A stretch of 5,646 nt of DNA, from assembly GCA_012030815.1 (NCBI GenBank), contig JAAUVF010000070.1:1-5646 (forward strand), read 5' to 3'. Of the stretch, positions 1-5,238 are shown in pieces. The translations under genes were made by a program, and so were the position numbers. Source of the DNA: Nanobdellota archaeon. GTDB lineage: Archaea > Thermoproteota > Nitrososphaeria > Nitrososphaerales > Nitrosopumilaceae. Position 1 is the first letter of the stretch. Each line of letters starts with the position of its first letter. Below the pieces are notes generated by a model. It did not search any database and was not told the origin of the DNA. It saw nothing but the letters and a program-made list of their open reading frames with translations.

Positions 1-56
1 ATTGTCAATCCAACAACCAAAACGTGACTTTAAGATAAATCGAGTCTGATCTCAAC

Positions 57-68
57 AAAATATAATTA
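57..68 (+). promoter_or_regulatory. Putative TATA box of the dehydrogenase gene
   Basis: The A/T-only stretch AAAATATAATTA is centred about 28 bases before the ATG at 90. In archaea the TATA box sits roughly 26 bases before the transcription start, so the transcript would begin at or within a few bases of the ATG, giving a leaderless mRNA. No Shine-Dalgarno-like GGTGA or GGAGG stands just before the ATG, which fits. The rest of positions 1-89 shows no gene. Confidence 0.5.
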
Positions 69-89
69 TGGGTAGTACGGTGTGTTATC

Positions 90-1160
90 ATGAAAGCAGT
101 AGTTTATGATGAATACGCACCAGATGATAATTATGCTAAAATCCTGAAAGTCAAGGATATAGATGATCCAAAACCAAAAGCAGATGAAGTAGTCTTTAAG
201 CTAAAAGCTGCTGCTCTAAATTATAATGATATTTGGGGAATGAGAGGAGTTCCTATCGCTATACCATTACCACATGTATCAGGTTCTGATGCTGCAGGAG
301 ATGTTGTTGCAGTTGGTGAAGATGTTAAAAATATTAAAGTCGGTGACCGAGTTGTATCACATTCTAATCTTGCATGTAGAGTATGCAAACTATGTACTTC
401 TGGAAGAGAATACGACTGTACTAATAGACAAGTTTGGGGATTCCAAACAGGCCCACTCTGGGGAGCATATAGTGAACTAGTTCATTTACCAGAAGTTAAT
501 GTTTCAAAAATTCCAGAAGGAGTATCATATGATCAAGCAGCAGCTGCATCAATGACCATACTTACATCATGGCATATGCTAGTTGGAAGAGCCAAAATTA
601 TTCCAGGACAAACTGTCTTAATTATGGGTGGTGGTTCAGGAGTAGGTAGTTTTGGTATTCAAATCGCAAAATTATACAATTGTACTGTTATAGCAACTGC
701 AAGCCCAGATAAACTAGACAAATGTAAACAACTTGGAGCAGATTATGCAGTAGATCATAGAAAAGACGATTGGCACAAAGAAGTATTCAAAATTACTAAA
801 GATATAGCTGCAAAAACTGGTGTTAGACCTGGTGTTGATGTAACATTTGATCATATTGGAGAAACCCACTTCAACAAACAATTAACACTACTAAACTATG
901 GTGGAACACTAGTATCGTGTGGAGCCACAACAGGATATGACGCAAAAATTGATCTAAGACACATCTTCTTTAAAGGAATTAATGTTTTAGGTTCAACTCA
1001 AGGAACAAAAGCTGAAATGGATGATGGATTATACTGGATGGGAAAAGGCAAGATAAAAGCTGAAATCGATTCTGTATATACATTTGAACAAGCAGCAGAA
1101 GCACATACAAAAATGCTTCAGGGTAAGTTCTTTGGTAAGATATTACTAAAACCGGAATAA
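90..1160 (+). CDS. Zinc-type medium-chain dehydrogenase/reductase (MDR), possible enoyl/acryloyl-CoA or quinone reductase
   Basis: A complete 356-residue protein of the MDR superfamily, at the usual length. The GroES-like N-terminal domain spans about 1-150, followed by a Rossmann domain with the glycine motif GGGSGVGS at 180-187. The four structural-zinc cysteines are present at C96, C99, C102 and C110. The positions that usually bind catalytic zinc are not: the usual Cys region reads LNYNDIW (43-49), and the usual GHE reads GSD (65-67). That pattern is typical of MDR members that reduce activated C=C bonds (quinone oxidoreductases, acryloyl-CoA reductases) rather than of true alcohol dehydrogenases. 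The stretch ATASPDKL (202-209) after strand beta-2 lacks the acidic residue expected for NADH and suits NADPH, though weakly. It is probably a cytosolic oxidoreductase. In autotrophic Thaumarchaea an acryloyl-CoA reductase of the 3-hydroxypropionate/4-hydroxybutyrate cycle is conceivable; this is inference, and the substrate is not known. The ATG at 90 gives the canonical MKAVVYDEY opening. Confidence 0.88.
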   Translation: MKAVVYDEYAPDDNYAKILKVKDIDDPKPKADEVVFKLKAAALNYNDIWGMRGVPIAIPLPHVSGSDAAGDVVAVGEDVKNIKVGDRVVSHSNLACRVCKLCTSGREYDCTNRQVWGFQTGPLWGAYSELVHLPEVNVSKIPEGVSYDQAAAASMTILTSWHMLVGRAKIIPGQTVLIMGGGSGVGSFGIQIAKLYNCTVIATASPDKLDKCKQLGADYAVDHRKDDWHKEVFKITKDIAAKTGVRPGVDVTFDHIGETHFNKQLTLLNYGGTLVSCGATTGYDAKIDLRHIFFKGINVLGSTQGTKAEMDDGLYWMGKGKIKAEIDSVYTFEQAAEAHTKMLQGKFFGKILLKPE

Positions 1161-1169
1161 ACACTACCA

Positions 1170-1180
1170 TTTTTTAATAT
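1170..1180 (+). promoter_or_regulatory. Putative TATA box of sua5, overlapping a T-run that may end the upstream transcript
   Basis: TTTTTTAATAT lies in the 40-base gap between the dehydrogenase stop (1160) and the ATG at 1201. Its centre is about 25 bases before that ATG, the archaeal TATA distance for a leaderless mRNA. The run of six T at 1170-1175 is also the kind of oligo-T signal at which archaeal RNA polymerase terminates, so the same bases may end the upstream transcript. Both roles are inferred from position and composition only. Confidence 0.45.
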
Positions 1181-1200
1181 CTACACACAATTTTGAATTT

Positions 1201-2241
1201 ATGTATACTAGAATTGTTGTAGTTAATCCAAAAAAAACCACACCAAAAAAAATCAAAGAATGTGCTAGTATTTTACGTAAAGGAGGCATTGTAGCATTTC
1301 CAACAGAAACAGTTTATGGTTTAGGCGCAGATGGATTAAATCCAAATGCAATAAAAAAAATATTCAAAGCCAAAAACAGGCCATCTGATAACCCACTAAT
1401 ATTTCACATATCAAATAAAGATGATATTAAAAAATTTACAAAAAATATTCCTCCAAATGCAGAAAAATTAATAGAAAAATTTTGGCCCGGCCCACTTACT
1501 TTGATATTAAAAAAATCATCTATCATACCAAAAATTGCAACTGGAGGATTGAATACTATTGCAATTCGAATGCCTTCTCATAAAATTGCATTATCTTTAA
1601 TCAATTCATTAGGAAGCCCTATTGTTGCACCTTCTGCAAATCTTTTTGGTAAACCTAGTCCTACATTGGCAAAACATGTTTTAACTGATCTAAATAGAAA
1701 AATAAATGCAATCATTGACGGAGGAAATTCTGTAATTGGAATTGAATCTACTATTTTAGATCTTACTACAAATACTCCAACAATATTACGACCTGGTAAA
1801 ATTTCCTATTTAGAATTAAAAAAAATATTGAAAAAAGTAAAATACCATCCTAGCTTACTAGGAAAAAAATCAAAAATAACTAAAGTAAAATCACCTGGAA
1901 TGAAATACAAACATTACTCACCTAATGCAAAAATAATTCTAATTCAAGGTGATCTAAAATATTCACAAAAAGTAATACTACAACTGATTAAAAAATTTCA
2001 ATCAGAAAAGAAATCAATAGGCGTTATAAATAATAAAAATATAAAAAACTCTAATCATGTAAAATCAAAATTTATTGGAACTACAAAAAATCTTATCGCG
2101 CATAATCTTTACAAATCATTTAGAGAATTTGATGAACAAAAAGTCGATGTAATAATTATGAGAGAAGTTGATAATTCTAACCTAGGATTTGCAATAATGA
2201 ATAGGCTCAAAAAAGCTGCCTCTGAGATAATTAGCGGATAA
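1201..2241 (+). CDS. sua5: Threonylcarbamoyl-AMP synthase, Sua5/YrdC family, two-domain form
   Basis: A complete 346-residue protein. Sua5 makes threonylcarbamoyl-adenylate from threonine, bicarbonate and ATP; the KEOPS/Kae1 complex then transfers the group to A37 of ANN-decoding tRNAs (t6A). The YrdC-like domain is at about 12-205: PTETVYGLG at 34-42, KAKNRPSDNPLIFHI at 56-70, FWPGPLTL at 94-101, RMP at 123-125 and SAN at 145-147 are all hallmark segments. The linker SPGMKYKHYSP at 231-241, known in Sua5 structures to close over the active site, is well kept. The C-terminal Sua5 domain follows (about 242-346) and ends in a typical GFAIMNRLKKAAS segment, so this is the long Sua5 form, not short YrdC/TsaC. 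The first ATG in frame is used and fits the TATA spacing. The coding strand is very rich in A, with AAA lysines, and includes an uninterrupted run of eight A at 1353-1360. No KEOPS gene is in the window. Confidence 0.95.
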   Translation: MYTRIVVVNPKKTTPKKIKECASILRKGGIVAFPTETVYGLGADGLNPNAIKKIFKAKNRPSDNPLIFHISNKDDIKKFTKNIPPNAEKLIEKFWPGPLTLILKKSSIIPKIATGGLNTIAIRMPSHKIALSLINSLGSPIVAPSANLFGKPSPTLAKHVLTDLNRKINAIIDGGNSVIGIESTILDLTTNTPTILRPGKISYLELKKILKKVKYHPSLLGKKSKITKVKSPGMKYKHYSPNAKIILIQGDLKYSQKVILQLIKKFQSEKKSIGVINNKNIKNSNHVKSKFIGTTKNLIAHNLYKSFREFDEQKVDVIIMREVDNSNLGFAIMNRLKKAASEIISG

Positions 2242-2278
2242 AAATTCATTCTCATAAAACCAAAATCTTAATCAATCC

Positions 2279-2297
2279 AAAAAATATCAAAATATAC
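2279..2297 (+). promoter_or_regulatory. Possible TATA region of the HpcH/HpaI-type lyase gene
   Basis: The A/T-rich stretch starting AAAAAATATC lies about 22 bases before the ATG at 2305, inside the 63-base gap after sua5. It could serve as a TATA box for a near-leaderless transcript. Because the whole gap is A/T-rich, the exact box cannot be fixed by eye, and read-through from sua5 is an alternative. Confidence 0.3.
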
Positions 2298-2304
2298 ATT
2301 GACA

Positions 2305-3162
2305 ATGCTTTTTCGAAGTTTGATTTTTGTACCAGGGAATAATCCACGCTTTTTAGAAAAAGCAAAAGCAATACAAGCAGATATTGTCTGTTTTGATCTT
2401 GAAGATTCAATTCCAGAATCAGAAAAAGAAAATGCTCGTAATCTTATAAAAAAAGCATTATCAAATCGTTCTGAATATAGTTCATCAATTTTTGTTAGAA
2501 CCAATTCACCAGCATCTGGAAAAATCCCAGATGATCTTAAGGCAATAATTCAAAAAGGAATTGATGGAATAGTAATTCCTAAAGTAAATAATATTGCTGA
2601 ACTAAAAAAAATAGAAAAAAATCTTTCACTGTTAGAAAAAAATCGAAAGTTAAAGCCAATTCAAATAATTCCATCAATTGAATCTGCAGAAGGTGTAGTC
2701 AATACATACAATATTGCATCTTATGGTAAACGAATACACGCAATAGTTTTTGGAATTTTTGATCTCTTAAATGATTTAGGAATCGAATATACAAAAGATT
2801 CAGAAGGTGGAAAATATTCAAGAGAAAAAATCCCCGTAGATGCAAAAGCTGCAGGAGTATACGCCATTGATGGTATTTGGCAAGATCTTAAAGATCTTAA
2901 AGGGTTTGAAAAAGATTGCAAAGCTGGAAAAGATCTTGGTTATGTAGGAAAAAGCGTCATACATCCAGATCAAATCTCAACAATTCACAAAATTTTCTAT
3001 CCTAGTAAGACAGAAATACAATGGGCAGAAAAAGTTTGCAAGTTTTATTTGGAATCAACAAAAAAAGGAAAAGGCGCAACAACTGTAGATGGAAAAATGA
3101 TTGATGAAGTACATTTTAAACAAGCAAAAACACTACTTGATATTGCAAACATAACTAAATAA
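2305..3162 (+). CDS. HpcH/HpaI aldolase family protein, CitE / malyl-CoA lyase-like
   Basis: A complete 285-residue TIM-barrel lyase, at normal family length. It opens with MLFRSLIFVPGNNPRFLEKA, the standard CitE-family start, which is why the ATG at 2305 is preferred to an in-frame TTG two codons earlier. Visible motifs are DLEDSIP at 31-37, VRTNS at 65-69 with the CoA/substrate-binding arginine R66, PSIESAEG at 123-130 with the likely Mg ligand E126, FGIFDLLNDLG at 149-159 with the likely Mg ligand D153, and GKSVIHPDQI at 215-224. Relatives cleave or form malyl-CoA, citramalyl-CoA or citryl groups into acetyl-CoA or pyruvate plus an oxoacid. The neighbours lack the citrate lyase alpha and gamma subunits, so a citrate-fermentation role is unlikely; a stand-alone CoA-ester lyase or thioesterase is more plausible. 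The exact substrate cannot be read from the sequence. An in-frame micro-duplication (GATCTTAAA twice, 2884-2901) encodes DLKDLK. Confidence 0.9.
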   Translation: MLFRSLIFVPGNNPRFLEKAKAIQADIVCFDLEDSIPESEKENARNLIKKALSNRSEYSSSIFVRTNSPASGKIPDDLKAIIQKGIDGIVIPKVNNIAELKKIEKNLSLLEKNRKLKPIQIIPSIESAEGVVNTYNIASYGKRIHAIVFGIFDLLNDLGIEYTKDSEGGKYSREKIPVDAKAAGVYAIDGIWQDLKDLKGFEKDCKAGKDLGYVGKSVIHPDQISTIHKIFYPSKTEIQWAEKVCKFYLESTKKGKGATTVDGKMIDEVHFKQAKTLLDIANITK

Positions 3163-3199
3163 TCTAATTTCACTCTCAAATTTCTTGTTATTTGCAATG
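3163..3199. other. 37-base gap between convergent genes
   Basis: This gap separates the stops of the forward lyase gene and the reverse winged-helix gene. It is T-rich on the plus strand (for example AAATTTCTTGTTATTT at 3178-3193), which could terminate the lyase transcript, but there is no strong uninterrupted T-run and no hairpin. No oligo-T signal is seen for the minus-strand gene. Nothing else is visible. Confidence 0.35.
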
Positions 3200-3793
3200 T
3201 TAAATGCTAATGCAAGTACTTTTTTCAAATATTTCTTCATTTACTGCTCCTTGAAATATTATATCATTTTTGTTCATTTCTATTTTTATCTCATCAAAAA
3301 TACATTTGTATTTTGAAATCCTTTTACTTTCACTAAGAACTTTTCCTGATTCGATAATCAGTCCATTTATAATTAAATTTTCTATTTTTCGATATCCTGA
3401 TGTTTTTGGAATTTTAGCTTCGCTCAAAATTTGCGGAATTGTTAACTCGTTATCAAAAAGACAACTAAGTATCAATCTAGTTTCATTATCGCCATATAAT
3501 ATTAATAAAGAATCAATTAGTTTTGGATCAACTATTTTTACCAAGTACTTGTCATTTATTTTTTTAATTTTTACTACTTCACCGATACAATCATTTTCAA
3601 ATTTTTTTCTATTAATATTTAAAATATTTTTTAATACATGATTAAATTTATCAAAATGTTCTATGGATAACTTTATTGACATCCCATGCTCTAAAAACAA
3701 CTTTCTTTCTATAATGTTTAATTCATCAGAATTTAATTTTTCTTTAATTTTATGTGTCACTGATTTAGAAATTAACCTATCTATTCCTCCCAT
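3200..3793 (-). CDS. Archaeal winged-helix DNA-binding protein with helical N-terminal domain
   Basis: A 197-residue lysine- and isoleucine-rich protein, intact in one frame. Residues about 1-60 are predicted helical (for example NSDELNIIERKLFLEHGMSI, 21-40) and resemble segments I associate with thaumarchaeal regulators, though I cannot assign a named domain. Residues about 65-100 look like a short beta-rich linker. Residues about 102-165 form a clear winged helix: DNETRLILSCLFDNELTIPQI, then the recognition-helix-like KIPKTSGYRKIENLIINGLI (127-146), then a wing with VLSESKRISKYK (152-163). This is the ArsR/TrmB-like pattern in which a helix picks the DNA and a polar wing follows. No membrane segment is seen. 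It is divergent from the receiver-domain gene with a 54-base gap, so the two may be co-regulated or functionally paired. Target genes and signal are unknown. GGAGG falls inside codons 2-3 and does not act as a ribosome site for this start. Confidence 0.75.
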   Translation of the reverse strand: MGGIDRLISKSVTHKIKEKLNSDELNIIERKLFLEHGMSIKLSIEHFDKFNHVLKNILNINRKKFENDCIGEVVKIKKINDKYLVKIVDPKLIDSLLILYGDNETRLILSCLFDNELTIPQILSEAKIPKTSGYRKIENLIINGLIIESGKVLSESKRISKYKCIFDEIKIEMNKNDIIFQGAVNEEIFEKSTCISI

Positions 3794-3812
3794 ATGATAT
3801 TAAAAATAATAC

Positions 3813-3823
3813 AAAATATTAAA
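3813..3823. promoter_or_regulatory. Shared A/T element in the divergent promoter region
   Basis: The element reads TTTAATATTTT on the minus strand, a good archaeal TATA box, centred 25 bases before the start codon at 3793 of the winged-helix gene. It contains the palindrome AATATT, so it can also be read toward the plus strand, where it lies 21 bases before the ATG at 3839 and 30 before the ATG at 3848 of the receiver gene. It may therefore serve both genes. No second equally good box was found for the plus strand. Confidence 0.45.
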
Positions 3824-3847
3824 GCATGTATGATACACATGACTATT

Positions 3848-4199
3848 ATGAAGCGTTCTGTTATAGTAATTGACGATGATGAAGATACTGTTAGATTATT
3901 TAGTGATTTTTTAGAGGAAAAGGGCATTAAAGTAGTTGGAAGCGGATATGACGGTATAACTGCAATCAAACTTTACAAAGAAAAAACTCCCGATGTTGTA
4001 TTAATTGATATGATGATGCCGAATGGAAGTGGTTTTTATGCAATCAAAAAAATTCAGGAAAATTAATTCTAAAGCAAAAATTATAGCTGTTAGTGGAGAT
4101 AGTAGCTATTCAACTGAAGAAAAATTAGAAAAATTATCTATTCCATTGATTCGTAAACCGTTTAACATGGACCAAATTATTTCTATTATTGACGGCTAA
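3848..4199 (+). pseudogene. Response regulator, stand-alone receiver domain, frameshifted (one extra base near 4059-4062)
   Basis: A CheY-like receiver, the phosphoaccepting partner of a histidine kinase. The first frame starts MKRSVIVIDDDED, with acidic-pocket aspartates D9-D11 and phosphoacceptor D54 in VLIDMMMPNGSG (51-62), and stops at 4066 after IKKIQEN. The sequence from 4062 in the next frame continues the same domain: INSKAKIIAVSGD with the conserved Ser, then IPLIRKPF with the conserved Lys-Pro, ending in a TAA at 4197-4199. Removing one A from the run at 4059-4062 gives an uninterrupted 116-residue receiver of normal length with no output domain. As written, the product would lack the conserved Ser and Lys and could not work normally. 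A sequence error is the simplest explanation; genuine decay or frameshifting is possible. Alternative in-frame starts are ATG 3839 (adds MTI), 3830 and 3794; the last lies on the promoter and is unlikely. It is divergent from the winged-helix gene, a probable regulatory partner by context only. Confidence 0.85.
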
Positions 4200-4202
4200 A
4201 TT

Positions 4203-4221
4203 TGTTCCCACATTTGGGACA
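4203..4221. repeat. Small inverted repeat / hairpin after the receiver gene
   Basis: TGT-T-CCCA at 4203-4210 pairs with TGGGACA at 4215-4221, giving a seven-pair stem with one bulged T and a four-base loop (CATT). It is the only GC-containing hairpin noticed in the intergenic parts and sits just downstream of the receiver stop (4199). It could be a transcript-end structure or an operator for one of the adjacent DNA-binding proteins. It is followed by only a short T-run, so an intrinsic terminator is not clearly supported. Confidence 0.3.
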
Positions 4222-4267
4222 TTTCACATAATGTTATATTGAAATTATCATAGAATAATAGTGTACA

Positions 4268-4411
4268 ATGAGCAAACGTGTAACGATAATGATTGACGAT
4301 GATCTAGATAAAAAAATAAGACTTCGACAAGCAAAAATGATTCAACAGGAACAAACTTCATATAGTTATTCTAAAGTATTGAACGAAACACTTAGAAAAG
4401 TTTTGAAATAA
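4268..4411 (+). CDS. Small ribbon-helix-helix-like protein (47 aa)
   Basis: The ATG at 4268 opens a 47-residue frame ending in TAA at 4409-4411. The protein starts MSKRVTIMIDDDLDKKIRLR, a short basic beta-strand (RVTIMID) followed by a helix, and continues with a loop TSYSYS (30-35) and a second helix KVLNETLRKVLK (36-47). This is the layout of ribbon-helix-helix (CopG/Arc-like) DNA-binding proteins, which dimerise through the strand and bind DNA with it. An RHH function is therefore likely but the family assignment is by pattern only. It lies 68 bases after the receiver gene and 67 bases before the TPR gene, in the same direction. No toxin partner is evident next to it, so an antitoxin role is not supported. 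The region before the ATG is A/T-rich (for example GTTATATT at 4233-4240) but gives no clear box. Confidence 0.7.
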   Translation: MSKRVTIMIDDDLDKKIRLRQAKMIQQEQTSYSYSKVLNETLRKVLK

Positions 4412-4478
4412 TTTTCAATTATTTCATAATTTTAGAATAGAATAAAGACATGTTATCAAATAATAATGATGGTACAAT

Positions 4479-5156
4479 TTGATTAACTTACTTGATCCAA
4501 CTGTCGTAATCACTAGGATGTTTGAATCTGGAAAATTTGATGATATGTACAATTATTGTAAAAAATTACTTGATAATAATCCAAATGATATGGTTGCATT
4601 ACAAAATTCTGCATTGGCTTTATTGTATTTAGAACGATATGAAGATTCAATCATTTATTGCGACAAAGTATTAGGTATAAAAAATTTTGACATTTATGCT
4701 TTAAAAAATAAAATTTACTCTCTTGAAAAATTAAAGAGATATGATGACGTCATAACCTGTTGTAACATAATTCTTGAACATGAATCTAATGATACATGGA
4801 CACTCAATAGTTTAGGTTTGTCACTAAATGAACTAGATAGACATAAAGAGGCTATGGAATTTTATGATAAAACACTAAAACTTGATAGTGAAGATGTTAC
4901 TGCACTTATGAATAAGGCTATTTCGTTAAATCACTTAAAAAATTATAAAGAATCTATAGACTATTATGATAAAGTACAATCGATAGATCCTAGCTTAAAT
5001 GAAGCAGCCATTGCTAAATCTCAAGCATTTGAAAAATTAGACATGAAAGATGAGGCTTTTTTAGCTGCACAGGGAGTATTAGTTAAAGATATGACAAAAA
5101 TCATCACTGACGCTAAAAAAATAAATGCACTGTTTTCATCAATACTGTCAAAATGA
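4479..5156 (+). CDS. TPR-repeat protein
   Basis: A 225-residue soluble protein made almost entirely of tetratricopeptide repeats, helical hairpins that serve as protein-binding scaffolds. Roughly 34-residue units can be followed at about 37-70, 71-104, 105-138, 139-172 and 173-206, with less regular units at the ends; the clearest is TLNSLGLSLNELDRHKEAMEFYDKTLKLDSED at 108-139, given in pieces here as the LG..L.....EAM.FYD.TL.LD pattern. There is no signal peptide, membrane span or attached catalytic domain, so it probably acts as a cytosolic adaptor with unknown partner. The start is uncertain. The TTG at 4479 gives MINLLDPTVV but has an in-frame stop just upstream (4467-4469) and only a weak GATGG nearby; the next in-frame ATG is 4518 (MFESGKFDD). 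A third reading, ATG 4466 or 4469 joined by removing one T at 4483-4484, would give a start MVQFDNLLDPT. Confidence 0.8.
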   Translation: MINLLDPTVVITRMFESGKFDDMYNYCKKLLDNNPNDMVALQNSALALLYLERYEDSIIYCDKVLGIKNFDIYALKNKIYSLEKLKRYDDVITCCNIILEHESNDTWTLNSLGLSLNELDRHKEAMEFYDKTLKLDSEDVTALMNKAISLNHLKNYKESIDYYDKVQSIDPSLNEAAIAKSQAFEKLDMKDEAFLAAQGVLVKDMTKIITDAKKINALFSSILSK

Positions 5157-5208
5157 ATTTGAAGAATTAACTGATAAAAAGTAAAATTTAATGTAATAAG
5201 AAAATCAA

Positions 5209-5216
5209 TTTATACA
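5209..5216 (+). promoter_or_regulatory. TATA box of the riboflavin synthase gene
   Basis: TTTATACA is the closest match in the window to the archaeal TATA consensus. Its centre lies 26-27 bases before the ATG at 5239, exactly the spacing for transcription starting at the first base of the coding region. No Shine-Dalgarno sequence precedes the ATG, so a leaderless mRNA is likely. This indicates a transcript separate from the TPR gene, which ends 82 bases upstream. Confidence 0.6.
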
Positions 5217-5238
5217 AAGAAATTTTATCTGATAGATG

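Noticed and set aside
979..1170. Minus-strand open frame of 63 codons opposite the dehydrogenase
   Set aside because: It lies antisense to a well-conserved gene and its protein shows no recognisable family pattern.
2882..2901. Tandem GATCTTAAA duplication as a regulatory repeat
   Set aside because: It is in frame within the lyase gene, encodes DLKDLK in a helix, and has only two copies.
3270..3641. Plus-strand open frame of 123 codons opposite the winged-helix gene
   Set aside because: It is a phenylalanine/isoleucine/serine-rich shadow of the lysine-rich minus-strand gene; the winged-helix motif supports the minus strand.
3794..3847. N-terminal extension of the receiver protein to ATG 3794
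   Set aside because: The added codons cover the A/T promoter element and the family normally starts just before the first strand (MKRSVIVIDDD).
4051..4070. Programmed frameshift in the receiver gene
   Set aside because: No recognised slippery or stop-context signal is seen, and a second unrelated gene nearby shows an opposite one-base change, so an error is simpler.
4200..4235. Zinc-ribbon-like tail coding (F-V-P-T-F-G-T-F-H) after the receiver stop
   Set aside because: It lacks the cysteines needed, follows a good stop codon that fits receiver length, and is better explained as the hairpin.
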